Assembly (NCBI RefSeq): GCF_051014685.1
Contig: NW_027478385.1
Coordinates: 9,176,001 to 9,240,000 of the forward strand
Direction: 5' to 3'
Length of the DNA stretch: 64,000 bases
Source of the DNA: Ptiloglossa arizonensis
Taxonomy: Eukaryota; Arthropoda; Insecta; Hymenoptera; Colletidae
Part shown: positions 36,501 to 49,400 of the stretch, piece by piece
Layout: each line of letters opens with the position of its first letter
Position numbering within the stretch: position 1 is the first letter of the stretch
Made by a program: the position numbers and the translations under genes
Notes under the pieces: model-generated
What the model was told of the DNA's origin: nothing
Databases searched by the model: none
What the model saw: only the letters and a program-made list of their open reading frames with translations

Positions 36501-39366
36501 CCGTTGTAATCGGGCGAGTTTCTACCTTCAGTTACAATAGGAATTTATGAGTTAGGTCAATCCGTTCGCGAGATATGGGACTTTGAAGCTAAGAAATGGT
36601 TGACAAGACAATAAATTTTTCGCAATTCTGCTGCTTCAAACGCTTAACCAGTATGGCCTAGGGAAAAAATACACATACCGTTGTAATCGGGCGAGTTTCT
36701 ACTTTCCGATGCACTAGGAGTTTTTGGGTTAGGTCGATCCGTTCGCGAGATATGGGAGTTTGATGCCAAGAAATGTTTGAGAAGGCAAAAAATTTTTCGC
36801 AATTCTGCTGCTCCAAACGCTTAACCAGAATGGCCGAGGGAAAAAATACACATACCGTTGTAATCGGGCGAGTTTCTACTTTCAGCTGCAATAGGAATTT
36901 TTGGGTTAGGTCAATCCGTTCGCGAGATATGGGAGTTTGAAGCCAAGAAATGGTTGAGAAGGCAAAAAATTTTTTCGCATTTCTGCTGCTTCAAACGCTT
37001 AACCAGAATGGCCTAGGGAAAAAATACACATACCGTTGTAATCGGGCGAGTTTCTACCTTCAGTTACAATAGGAATTTATGAGTTAGGTCAATCCGTTCG
37101 CGAGATATGGGACTTTGAAGCTAAGAAATGGTTGACAAGACAATAAATTTTTCGCAATTCTGCTGCTTCAAACGCTTAACCAGTATGGCCTAGGGAAAAA
37201 ATACACATACCGTTGTAATCGGGCGAGTTTCTACTTTCCGATGCACTAGGAGTTTTTGGGTTAGGTCGATCCGTTCGCGAGATATGGGAGTTTGATGCCA
37301 AGAAATGTTTGAGAAGGCAAAAAATTTGTCGCAATTCTGCTGCTCCAAACGCTTAACCAGGATGGCCTAGGGAAAAAATATACATACCGTTGTAATCGGG
37401 CGAGTTTCTACTTTCAGATGCAATAGGAATTTTTGGGTTAGGTCAATCCGTTCGCGAGATATGGGAGTTTGAAGCCAAGAAATGGTTGAGAAGGCAAAAA
37501 ATTTTTCGCAATTCTGCTGCTCCAAACGCTTAACCAGAATGGCCTAGGGAAAAAATACACATACCGTTGTAATCGGGCGAGTTTCTACTTTCAGATGCAA
37601 TAGGAATTTTTGGGTTAGGTCAATCCGTTCGCGAGATATGGGAGTTTGAAGCCAAGAAATGGTTGAGAAGGCAAAAAATTTTTCGCAATTCTGCTGCTTC
37701 AAACGCTTAACCAGTATGGCCTAGGGAAAAAATACACATACCGTTGTAATCGGGCGAGTTTCTACTTTCAGTTGCAATAGGAATTTTTGGGTTAGGTCAA
37801 TCCGTTCGCGAGATATGGGACTTTGAAGTTAAGAAATGGTTCAAAAGACCATAAATTTTTCGCACTTCTGCTGCTCCAATCGCTTAACCAGACGGGCCTA
37901 AGGGAAGAATACACGTACCGTTGTAATCGGGCGAGTTTCTACTTTCAAATGCAATAGGAATTTTTGGGTTAGGTCAATCCGCTCGCGAGATATGGGAGTT
38001 TGAAGCTAAGAAATGGTTGAGAACAGAACAAATTTTTCGCAATTCTGCTGCTCCAAACGCTTAACCAGAATGGCCTAGGGAATAAATACGCATACCGTTG
38101 TAATCGGGCGAGTTTCTACTTTCAGATGCAATAGGAATTTTTGGGTTAGGTCAATCCGTTCGCGAGATATGGGAGTTTGAAGCCAAGAAATGGTTGAGAA
38201 GGCAAAAAATTTTTCGCAATTCTGCTGCTCCAAACGCTTAACCAGAATGTGCCTAGGGAAAAAATACACATACCGTTGTAATCGGGCGAGTTTCTACTTT
38301 CAGATGCAATAGGAATTTTTGGGCTAGGTCAATCCGTTCGCGAGATATGGGAGTCTGAAGCCAAGCAATGGTTGAGAAGGCAAAGAATTTTTCGCAATTC
38401 TGCTGCTCCAAACGCTTAACCAGGATGGCCTAGGGAAAAAATATACATACCGTTGTAATCGGGCGAGTTTCTACTTTCAGATGCAATAGGAAGTTTTGGG
38501 TTAGGTCAATCCGTTCGCGAGATATGGGATTTTTGAAGCTAAGAAATGGTTGACAAGACAATAAATTTTTCGCAATTCTGCTGCTTCAAACGCTTAACCA
38601 GTATGGCCTAGGGAAAAAATACACATACCGTTGTAATCGGGCGAGTTTCTACTTTCCGATGCACTAGGAGTTTTTGGGTTAGGTCGATCCGTTCGCGAGA
38701 TATGGGAGTTTGATGCCAAGAAATGTTTGAGAAGGCAAAAAATTTTTCGCAATTCTGCTGCTCCAAACGCTTAACCAGGATGGCCTAGGGAAAAAATATA
38801 CATACCGTTGTAATCGGGCGAGTTTCTACTTTCAGATGCAATAGGAATTTTTGGGTTAGGTCAATCCGTTCGCGAGATATGGGAGTTTGAAGCCAAGAAA
38901 TGGTTGAGAAGGCAAAAAATTTTTCGCAATTCTGCTGCTCCAAACGCTTAACCAGAATGGCCTAGGGAAAAAATACACATACCGTTGTAATCGGGCGAGT
39001 TTCTACTTTCAGATGCAATAGGAATTTTTTGGTTAAGTCAATCCGTTCGCGAGATATGGGAGTTTGAAGCTAAGAAATGGTTCAGAAGACAACAAATTTT
39101 TCGCACTTCTGCTGCTCCAAACGCTTAACCCGGATGGCCTAGGGAAAAAATACACATACCGTTGTAATCGGGCGAGTTTCTACTTTCAGATGCAATAGGA
39201 ATTTTTGGGTTAGGTCAATCCGTTCGCGAGATATGGGACTTTGAAGCTAAGAAATGGTTCACAAGACCATAAATTTTTCGCACTTCTGCTGCTCCAATCG
39301 CTTAACCAGAAGGGCCTAAGGGAAGAATACACGTACCGTTGTAATCGGGCGAGTTTCTACTTTCAA

Positions 39367-40599
39367 ATGCAATAGGAATTTTTGGGTTAGGTCAATCCGT
39401 TCGCGAGATATGGGAGTTTGAAGCCAAGAAATGGTTGAGAAGGCAAAAAATTTTTCGCAATTCTGCTGCTTCAAACGCTTAACCAGTATGGCCTAGGGAA
39501 AAAATACACATACCGTTGTAATCGGGCGAGTTTCTACTTTCAGTTGCAGTAGGAATTTTTGGGTTAGGTCAATCCGTTCGCGAGATATGGGACTTTGAAG
39601 CTAAGAAATGGTTCACAAGACCATAAATTTTTCGCACTTCTGCTGCTCCAATCGCTTAACCAGAAGGGCCTAAGGGAAGAATACACGTACCGTTGTAATC
39701 GGGCGAGTTTCTACTTTCAAATGCAATAGGAATTTTTGGGTTAGGTCAATCCGTTCGCGAGATATGGGAGTTTGAAGCTAAGAAATGGTTGAGAACAGAA
39801 CAAATTTTTCGCAATTCTGCTGCTCCAAACGCTTAACCAGAATGGCCTAGGGAATAAATACGCATACCGTTGTAATCGGGCGAGTTTCTACTTTCAGATG
39901 CAATAGGAATTTTTGGGTTAGGTCAATCCGTTCGCGAGATATGGGAGTTTGAAGCCAAGAAATGGTTGAGAAGGCAAAAAATTTTTCGCAATTCTGCTGC
40001 TCCAAACGCTTAACCAGAATGGCCTAGGGAAAAAATACACATACCGTTGTAATCGGGCGAGTTTCTACTTTCAGATGCAATAGGAATTTTTGGGTTAGGT
40101 CGATCCGTTCGCGAGATATGGGAGTTTGATGCCAAGAAATGGTTGAGAAGGCAAAGAATTTTTCGCAATTCTGCTGCTCCAAACGCTTAACCAGGATGGC
40201 CTAGGGAAAAAATATACATACCGTTGTAATCGGGCGAGTTTCTACTTTCAGATGCAATAGGAAGTTTTGGGTTAGGTCAATCCGTTCGCGAGATATGGGA
40301 GTTTGAAGCCAAGAAATGGTTGAGAAGGCAAAAAATTTTTCGCAATTCTGCTGCTCCAAACGCTTAACCAGAATGGCCGAGGGAAAAAATACACATACCG
40401 TTGTAATCGGGCGAGTTTCTACTTTCAGCCGCAATAGGAATTTTTGGGTTAGGTCAATCCGTTCGCGAGATATGGGAGTTTGAAGCCAAGAAATGGTTGA
40501 GAAGGCAAAAAATTTTTCGCATTTCTGCTGCTTCAAACGCTTAACCAGAATGGCCTAGGGAAAAAATACACATACCGTTGTAATCGGGCGAGTTTCTAC
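39367..40599. repeat. 10-monomer-offset duplication, left copy
   Basis: A 1,233-bp segment matching 41,137-42,369 at an offset of 1,770 bp, bounded by a at 39,366 (g at 41,136) and t at 40,600 (c at 42,370). It holds the gttgcaatagg-type, agaaggg, ataaatacgc, consensus, atatacatacc/ggaagtttt and ccgaggg monomers. About four differences seen, for example gttgcagtagg here and tgtagtcggg near 41,645 in the partner. The same run recurs near 57.4-58.4 kb. Confidence 0.85.
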
Positions 40600-41136
40600 T
40601 TTCAGATGCAATAGGAAGTTTTGGGTTAGGTCAATCCGTTCGCGAGATATGGGAGTTTGAAGCCAAGAAATGGTTGAGAAGGCAAAAAATTTTTCGCAAT
40701 TCTGCTGCTCCAAACGCTTAACCAGGATGGCCTAGGGAAAAAATATACATACCGTTGTAATCGGGCGAGTTTCTACCTTCAGTTACAATAGGAATTTATG
40801 AGTTAGGTCAATCCGTTCGCGAGATATGGGAGTTTGAAGCCAAGAAATCGTTGAGAAGGCAAAAAATTTTTCGCAATTCTGCTGCTCCAAACGCTTAACC
40901 AGGATGGCCTAGGGAAAAAATACACATACCGTTGTAATCGGGCGAGTTTCTACTTTCCGATGCACTAGGAGTTTTTGGGTTAGGTCGATCCGTTCGCGAG
41001 ATATGGGAGTTTGATGCCAAGAAATGGTTGAGAAGGCAAAAAATTTTTCGCAATTCTGCTGCTCCAAACGCTTAACCAGGATGGCCTAGGGAAAAAATAT
41101 ACATACCGTTGTAATCGGGCGAGTTTCTACTTTCAG

Positions 41137-42369
41137 ATGCAATAGGAATTTTTGGGTTAGGTCAATCCGTTCGCGAGATATGGGAGTTTGAAGCCAAGAA
41201 ATGGTTGAGAAGGCAAAAAATTTTTCGCAATTCTGCTGCTTCAAACGCTTAACCAGTATGGCCTAGGGAAAAAATACACATACCGTTGTAATCGGGCGAG
41301 TTTCTACTTTCAGTTGCAATAGGAATTTTTGGGTTAGGTCAATCCGTTCGCGAGATATGGGACTTTGAAGCTAAGAAATGGTTCACAAGACCATAAATTT
41401 TTCGCACTTCTGCTGCTCCAATCGCTTAACCAGAAGGGCCTAAGGGAAGAATACACGTACCGTTGTAATCGGGCGAGTTTCTACTTTCAAATGCAATAGG
41501 AATTTTTGGGTTAGGTCAATCCGTTCGCGAGATATGGGAATTTGAAGCTAAGAAATGGTTGAGAACAGAACAAATTTTTCGCAATTCTGCTGCTCCAAAC
41601 GCTTAACCAGAATGGCCTAGGGAATAAATACGCATACCGTTGTAGTCGGGCGAGTTTCTACTTTCAGATGCAATAGGAATTTTTGGGTTAGGTCAATCCG
41701 TTCGCGAGATATGGGAGTTTGAAGCCAAGAAATGGTTGAGAAGGCAAAAAATTTTTCGCAATTCTGCTGCTCCAAACGCTTAACCAGAATGGCCTAGGGA
41801 AAAAATACACATACCGTTGTAATCGGGCGAGTTTCTACTTTCAGATGCAATAGGAATTTTTGGGTTAGGTCGATCCGTTCGCGAGATATGGGAGTTTGAT
41901 GCCAAGAAATGGTTGAGAAGGCAAAGAATTTTTCGCAATTCTGCTGCTCCAAACGCTTAACCAGGATGGCCTAGGGAAAAAACATACATACCGTTGTAAT
42001 CGGGCGAGTTTCTACTTTCAGATGCAATAGGAAGTTTTGGGTTAGGTCAATCCGTTCGCGAGATATGGGAGTTTGAAGCCAAGAAATGGTTGAGAAGGCA
42101 AAAAATTTTTCGCAATTCTGCTGCTCCAAACGCTTAACCAGAATGGCCGAGGGAAAAAATACACATACCGTTGTAATCGGGCGAGTTTCTACTTTCAGCC
42201 GCAATAGGAATTTTTGGGTTAGGTCAATCCGTTCGCGAGATATGGGAGTTTGAAGCCAAGAAATGGTTGAGAAGGCAAAAAATTTTTCGCATTTCTGCTG
42301 CTTCAAACGCTTAACCAGAATGGCCTAGGGAAAAAATACACATACCGTTGTAATCGGGCGAGTTTCTAC
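41137..42369. repeat. 10-monomer-offset duplication, right copy
   Basis: Partner of 39,367-40,599. Private changes include gggaatttgaag near 41,540, tgtagtcggg near 41,645 and aaacatacatacc near 41,982. The following monomers (42,370-42,933) include a unique gggatcatgaag form near 42,424 and a ccgatgcactagg monomer with ttgagttagg near 42,925 that supplies the start of the next 10-monomer repeat. Confidence 0.85.
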
Positions 42370-42933
42370 CTTCAGTTACAATAGGAATTTATGAGTTAGG
42401 TCAATCCGTTCGCGAGATATGGGATCATGAAGCTAAGAAATGGTTGACAAGACAATAAATTTTTCGCAATTCTGCTGCTTCAAACGCTTAACCAGTATGG
42501 CCTAGGGAAAAAATACACATACCGTTGTAATCGGGCGAGTTTCTACTTTCCGATGCACTAGGAGTTTTTGGGTTAGGTCGATCCGTTCGCGAGATATGGG
42601 AGTTTGATGCCAAGAAATGTTTGAAAAGGCAAAAAATTTTTCGCAATTCTGCTGCTCCAAACGCTTAACCAGGATGGCCTAGGGAAAAAATATACATACC
42701 GTTGTAATCGGGCGAGTTTCTACTTTCAGATGCAATAGGAATTTTTGGGTTAGGTAAATCCGTTCGCGAGATATGGGAGTTTGAAGCCAAGAAATCGTTG
42801 AGAAGGCAAAAAATTTTTCGCAATTCTGCTGCTCCAAACGCTTAACCAGGATGGCCTAGGGAAAAAATACACATACCGTTGTACTCGGGCGAGTTTCTAC
42901 TTTCCGATGCACTAGGAGTTTTTGAGTTAGGTC

Positions 42934-44703
42934 GATCCGTTCGCGAGATATGGGAGTTTGATGCCAAGAAATGGTTGAGAAGGCAAAAAATTTTTCGCAA
43001 TTCTGCTGCTCCAAACGCTTAACCAGAATGGCCTAGGGAAAAAATACACATACCGTTGTAATCGGGCGAGTTTCTACTTTCAGATGCAATAGGAATTTTT
43101 GGGTTAGGTCAATCCGTTCGCGAGATATGGGAGTTTGAAGCCAAGAAATGGTTGAGAAGGCAAAAAATTTTTCGCAATTCTGCTGCTCCAAACGCTTAAC
43201 CAGAATGGCCGAGGGAAAAAATACACATACCGTTGTAATCGGGCGAGTTTCTACTTTCAGCCGCAATAGGAATTTTTGGGTTAGGTCAATCCGTTCGCGA
43301 GATATGGGAGTTTGAAGCCAAGAAATGGTTGAGAAGGCAAAAAATTTTTCGCATTTCTGCTGCTTCAAACGCTTAACCAGAATTGCCTAGGGAAAAAATA
43401 CACATACCGTTGTAATCGGGCGAGTTTCTACCTTCAGTTACAATAGGAATTTATGAGTTAGGTCAATCCGTTCGCGAGATATGGGACTTTGAAGCTAAGA
43501 AATGGTTGACAAGACAATAAATTTTTCGCAATTCTGCTGCTTCAAACGCTTAACCAGTATGGCCTAGGGAAAAAATGCACATACCGTTGTAATCGGGCGA
43601 GTTTCTACTTTCCGATGCACTAGGAGTTTTTGGGTTAGGTCGATCCGTTCGCGAGATATGGGAGTTTGATGCCAAGAAATGTTTGAGAAGGCAAAAAATT
43701 TGTCGCAATTTTGCTGCTCCAAACGCTTAACCAGGATGGCCTAGGGAAAAAATACACACACCGTTGTAATCGGGCGAGTTTCTACTTTCAGATGCAATAG
43801 GAATTTTTGGGTTAGGTCAATCCGTTCGCGAGATATGGGAGTTTGAAGCCAAGAAATGGTTGAGAAGGCAAAAAATTTTTCGCAATTCTGCTGCTTCAAA
43901 CGCTTAACCAGTATGGCCTAGGGAAAAAATACACATACCGTTGTAATCGGGCGAGTTTCTACTTTCAGTTGCAATAGGAATTTTTGGGTTAGGTCAATCC
44001 GTTCGCGAGATATGGGACTTTGAAGCTAAGAAATGGTTCACAAGACCATAAATTTTTCGCACTTCTGCTGCTCCAATCGCTTAACCAGAAGGGCCTAAGG
44101 GAAGAATACACGTACCGTTGTAATCGGGCGAGTTTCTACTTTCAAATGCAATAGGAATTTTTGGGTTAGGTCAATCCGTTCGCGAGATATGGGAGTTTGA
44201 AGCTAAGAAATGGTTGAGAACAGAACAAATTTTTCGCAATTCTGCTGCTCCAAACGCTTAACCAGAATGGCCTAGGGAATAAATACGCATACCGTTGTAA
44301 TCGGGCGAGTTTCTACTTTCAGATGCAATAGGAATTTTTGGGTTAGGTCAATCCGTTCGCGAGATATGGGAGTTTGAAGCCAAGAAATGGTTGAGAAGGC
44401 AAAAAATTTTTCGCAATTCTGCTGCTCCAAACGCTTAACCAGAATGGCCTAGGGAAAAAATATACATACCGTTGTAATCGGGCGAGTTTCTACTTTCAGA
44501 TGCAATAGGAATTTTTGGGTTAGGTCAATCCGTTCGCGAGATATGGGAGTTTGAAGCCAAGAAATGGTTGAGAAGGCAAAAAATTTTTCGCAATTCTGCT
44601 GCTCCAAACGCTTAACCAGAATGGCCTAGGGAAAAAATACACATACCGTTGTAATCGGGCGAGTTTCTACTTTCAGATGCAATAGGAATTTTTTGGTTAA
44701 GTC
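42934..44703. repeat. 10-monomer (1,770-bp) higher-order repeat, copy A
   Basis: A full-length tandem unit matching 44,704-46,473 base for base apart from about four differences (for example aaaatgcac near 43,576, and cgatccgttc here against cgatctgttc near 45,415). Shared rare markers are gaattgcctaggg (43,38x / 45,15x), aatttgtcgcaattttgctg (43,70x / 45,47x) and tacacacaccg. It ends in a hybrid monomer in which ttttttggttaagtc is joined to gatccgttcgcg and gatgccaag. Confidence 0.92.
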
Positions 44704-44704
44704 G
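44700..44704. other. Exchange point resolved to 3 bases
   Basis: Base 44,700 (a of ggttaa) matches the right parent at 46,470. Base 44,704 (g of gtcgatccg) matches the left parent at 42,934. Only gtc separates them. It lies just upstream of the CENP-B-box-like element of that monomer. Confidence 0.8.
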
Positions 44705-46473
44705 ATCCGTTCGCGAGATATGGGAGTTTGATGCCAAGAAATGGTTGAGAAGGCAAAAAATTTTTCGCAATTCTGCTGCTCCAAACGCTTAACCAGAATG
44801 GCCTAGGGAAAAAATACACATACCGTTGTAATCGGGCGAGTTTCTACTTTCAGATGCAATAGGAATTTTTGGGTTAGGTCAATCCGTTCGCGAGATATGG
44901 GAGTTTGAAGCCAAGAAATGGTTGAGAAGGCAAAAAATTTTTCGCAATTCTGCTGCTCCAAACGCTTAACCAGAATGGCCGAGGGAAAAAATACACATAC
45001 CGTTGTAATCGGGCGAGTTTCTACTTTCAGCCGCAATAGGAATTTTTGGGTTAGGTCAATCCGTTCGCGAGATATGGGAGTTTGAAGCCAAGAAATGGTT
45101 GAGAAGGCAAAAAATTTTTCGCATTTCTGCTGCTTCAAACGCTTAACCAGAATTGCCTAGGGAAAAAATACACATACCGTTGTAATCGGGCGAGTTTCTA
45201 CCTTCAGTTACAATAGGAATTTATGAGTTAGGTCAATCCGTTCGCGAGATATGGGACTTTGAAGCTAAGAAATGGTTGACAAGACAATAAATTTTTCGCA
45301 ATTCTGCTGCTTCAAACGCTTAACCAGTATGGCCTAGGGAAAAAATACACATACCGTTGTAATCGGGCGAGTTTCTACTTTCCGATGCACTAGGAGTTTT
45401 TGGGTTAGGTCGATCTGTTCGCGAGATATGGGAGTTTGATGCCAAGAAATGTTTGAGAAGGCAAAAAATTTGTCGCAATTTTGCTGCTCCAAACGCTTAA
45501 CCAGGATGGCCTAGGGAAAAAATACACACACCGTTGTAATCGGGCGAGTTTCTACTTTCAGATGCAATAGGAATTTTTGGGTTAGGTCAATCCGTTCGCG
45601 AGATATGGGAGTTTGAAGCCAAGAAATGGTTGAGAAGGCAACAAATTTTTCGCAATTCTGCTGCTTCAAACGCTTAACCAGTATGGCCTAGGGAAAAAAT
45701 ACACATACCGTTGTAATCGGGCGAGTTTCTACTTTCAGTTGCAATAGGAATTTTTGGGTTAGGTCAATCCGTTCGCGAGATATGGGACTTTGAAGCTAAG
45801 AAATGGTTCACAAGACCATACATTTTTCGCACTTCTGCTGCTCCAATCGCTTAACCAGAAGGGCCTAAGGGAAGAATACACGTACCGTTGTAATCGGGCG
45901 AGTTTCTACTTTCAAATGCAATAGGAATTTTTGGGTTAGGTCAATCCGTTCGCGAGATATGGGAGTTTGAAGCTAAGAAATGGTTGAGAACAGAACAAAT
46001 TTTTCGCAATTCTGCTGCTCCAAACGCTTAACCAGAATGGCCTAGGGAATAAATACGCATACCGTTGTAATCGGGCGAGTTTCTACTTTCAGATGCAATA
46101 GGAATTTTTGGGTTAGGTCAATCCGTTCGCGAGATATGGGAGTTTGAAGCCAAGAAATGGTTGAGAAGGCAAAAAATTTTTCGCAATTCTGCTGCTCCAA
46201 ACGCTTAACCAGAATGGCCTAGGGAAAAAATATACATACCGTTGTAATCGGGCGAGTTTCTACTTTCAGATGCAATAGGAATTTTTGGGTTAGGTCAATC
46301 CGTTCGCGAGATATGGGAGTTTGAAGCCAAGAAATGGTTGAGAAGGCAAAAAATTTTTCGCAATTCTGCTGCTCCAAACGCTTAACCAGAATGGCCTAGG
46401 GAAAAAATACACATACCGTTGTAATCGGGCGAGTTTCTACTTTCAGATGCAATAGGAATTTTTTGGTTAAGTC
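44704..46473. repeat. 10-monomer (1,770-bp) higher-order repeat, copy B
   Basis: Second copy of 42,934-44,703, with private changes ggcaacaaattttt near 45,640 and ccatacattttt near 45,821. On the right it continues into the parental form ttggttaagtcaatccg with gagtctgaagctaag. This gives the un-recombined sequence against which the copy A/B junction is recognised. Its last part (from 46,095) is also the start of the 46-57 kb large duplication. Confidence 0.92.
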
Positions 46474-49400
46474 AATCCGTTCGCGAGATATGGGAGTCTG
46501 AAGCTAAGAAATGGTTCAGAAGACTACAAATTTTTCGCAATTCTGCTGCTCCAAACGCTTAACCCGGATGGCCTAGGGAAAAAATACACATACCGTTGTA
46601 ATCGGGCGAGTTTCTACTTTCAGATGCAATAGGAATTTTTGGGTTAGGTCAATCCGTTCGCGAGATATGGGAATTTGAAGCCAAGAAATGGTTGAGAAGG
46701 CAAAATATTTTTCGCAATTCTGCTGCTCCAAACGCTTAACCAGAATGGCCTAGGGAAAAAATACACATACCGTTGTAATCGGGCGAGTTTCTACTTTCAG
46801 ATGCAACAGGAATTTTTGGGTTAGGTCAATCCGTCCGCGAGATATGGGAGTTTGAAGCTAAGAAATGGTTGAGAAGACAACAAATGTTTCGCACTTCTGC
46901 TGCTCCAAACGCTTAACCAGAATGGCCGAGGGAAAAAATACACATACCGTTGTAATCGGGCGAGTTTCTACTTTCAGCCGCAATAGGAATTTTTGGGTTA
47001 GGTCAATCCGTTCGCGAGATATGGGAGTTTGAAGCCAAGAAATGGTTGAGAAGGCAAAAAATTTTTCGCATTTCTGCTGCTTCAAACGCTAAACCAGACT
47101 GGCCTAGGGAAAAAATATACATACCGTTGTAATCGGGCGAGTTTCTACCTTCAGTTACAATAGGAATTTTTGAGTTAGGTCAATCCGTTCGCGAGATATG
47201 GGACTTTGAAGCTAAGAAATGGTTGACAAGACAATAAATTTTTCGCAATTCAGCTGCTTCAAACGCTTAACCAGTATGGCCTAGGGAAAAAATACACATA
47301 CCGTTGTAATCGGGCGAGTTTCTACTTTCCGATGCACTAGGAGTTTTTGGGTTAGGTCGATCCGTTCGCGAGATATGGGAGTTTGATGCCAAGAAATGTT
47401 TGAGAAGGCAAAAAATTTTTCGCAATTCTGCTGCTCCAAACGCTTAACCAGGATGGCCTAGGGAAAAAATATACATACCGTTGTAATCGGGCGAGTTTCT
47501 ACTTTCAGATGCAATAGGAATTTTTGGGCTAGGTCAATCCGTTCGCGAGATATGGGAGTTTGAAGCCAAGAAATGGTTGAGAAGGCAAAAAATTTTTCGC
47601 AATTCTGCTGCTCCAAACGCTTAACCAGAATGGCCTAGGGAAAAAATACACATACCGTTGTAATCGGGCGAGTTTCTACTTTCAGATGCAACAGGAATTT
47701 TTGGGTTAGGTCAATCCGTCCGCGAGATATGGGAGTTTGAAGCTAAGAAATGGTTGAGAAGACAACAAATGTTTCGCACTTCTGCTGCTCCAAACGCTTA
47801 ACCAGAATGGCCGAGGGAAAAAATACACATACCGTTGTAATCGGGCGAGTTTCTACTTTCAGGCGCAATAGGAATTTTTGGGTCAGGTCAATCCGTTCGC
47901 GAGATATGGGAGTTTGAAGCCAAGAAATGGTTGAGAAGGCAAAAAATTTTTCGCAATTCTGCTGCTCCAAACGCTTAACCAGAATGGCCTAGGGAAAGAA
48001 TACACATACCGTTGTAATTGGGCGAGTTTCTACTTTCAGACGCAACAGGAATTTTTGGGTTAGGTCAATCCGTTCGCGCGATATGGGAGTTTGAAGCCAA
48101 GAAATGGTTGAGAAGGCAAAAAATTTTTCGCAATTCTGCTACTCCAAACGCTTAACCAGAATGGCCTAGGGGAAAAATACACATACCGTTGTATTCGGGC
48201 GAGTCTCTATTTTCAGACGCAACAGGAATTTTTGGGTTAGGTCAATCCGTTCGCGAGATATGGGAGTTTGAAGCCAAGAAATGGTTTAGAGGGCAAAAAA
48301 TTTTTCGCAATTCTGCTGCTCGAAACGCTTAACCAGAATGGCCTAGGGAAAAAATACACATACCTTTGTAATCGGGCGAGTTTCTACTTTCAGATGCAAC
48401 AGGAATTTTTGGGTTAGGTCAATCCGTTCGCGAGATATGGGAGTTTGAAGCTAAGAAATGGTTGAGAAGACAACAAATGTTTCGCACTTCTGCTGCTCCA
48501 AACGCTTAACCAGAATGGCCGAGGGAAAAAATACACATACCGTTGTAATCGGGCGAGTTTCTACTTTCAGGCGCAATAGGAATTTTTGGGTTAGGTCAAT
48601 CCGTTCGCGAGATATGGGAGTTTGAAGCCAAGAAATGGTTGAGAAGGCAAAAAATTTTTCGCAATTCTGCTGCTCCAAACGCTTAACCAGGATGGCCTAG
48701 GGAAAAAATACACATACCGTTGTAATCGGGCGAGTTTCTACTTTCCGATGCACTAGGAGTTTTTGGGTTAGGTCGATCCGTTCGCGAGATATGGGAGTTT
48801 GATGCCAAGAAATGGTTGAGAAGGCAAAAAATTTTTCGCAATTCTGCTGCTCCAAACGCTTAACCAGGATGGCCTAGGGAAAAAATACACATACCGTTGT
48901 AATCGGGCGAGTTTCTACTTTCCGATGCACTAGGAGTTTTTGGGTTAGGTCGATCCGTTCGCGAGATATGGGAGTTTGAAGCCAAGAAATGGTTGAGAAG
49001 GCAAAAAATTTTTCGCAATTCTGCTGCTCCAAACGCTTAACCAGAATGGCCGAGGGAAAAAATACACATACCGTTGTAATCGGGCGAGTTTCTACTTTCA
49101 GGCGCAATAGGAATTTTTGGGTTAGGTCAATCCGTTCGCGAGATATGGGAGTTTGAAGCCAAGAAATGGTTGAGAAGGCAAAAAATTTTTCGCAATTCTG
49201 CTGCTCCAAACGCTTAACCAGAATGGCCGAGGGAAAAAATACACATACCGTTGTAATCGGGCGAGTTTCTACTTTCAGCCGCAATAGGAATTTTTGGGTT
49301 AGGTCAATCCGTTCGCGAGATATGGGAGTTTGAAGCCAAGAAATGGTTGAGAAGGCAAAAAATTTTTCGCATTTCTGCTGCTTCAAACGCTTAACCAGAA

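Larger units (their letters stand above)
33581..42933. repeat. New-type satellite zone with irregular 9- to 14-monomer periodicity
   Basis: About 53 monomers drawn from a recurring set in nearly constant order: atatacatacc, consensus, cagtatgg/gttgcaatagg/ttcacaagacc, agaagggcctaaggg, ataaatacgc, consensus, atatacatacc/ggaagttttggg, ccgaggg/gccgcaatagg, ttacaataggaatttatgag, cagtatgg/ccgatgcactagg. The agaaggg-type marker sits at 35,411, 37,890, 39,308, 39,662 and 41,432 (gaps of 14, 8, 2 and 10 monomers). One-base insertions near 36,967, 38,249 and 38,528 shift the phase by three. The start (33.65-34.9 kb) mirrors 8.87-10.1 kb, 140 monomers less 4 bases away. No gene seen. Confidence 0.85.

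Noticed and set aside
48874..49386. Minus-strand open frames of 64 to 170 codons (also 7,987-8,322, 40,201-40,536, 51,706-52,218, 55,069-55,581 and others) as genes
   Set aside because: They are the satellite monomer read in one frame that recurs every 59 codons. They start and stop wherever variant monomers gain or lose a TAG, have no flanking gene signals and no recognisable domain.
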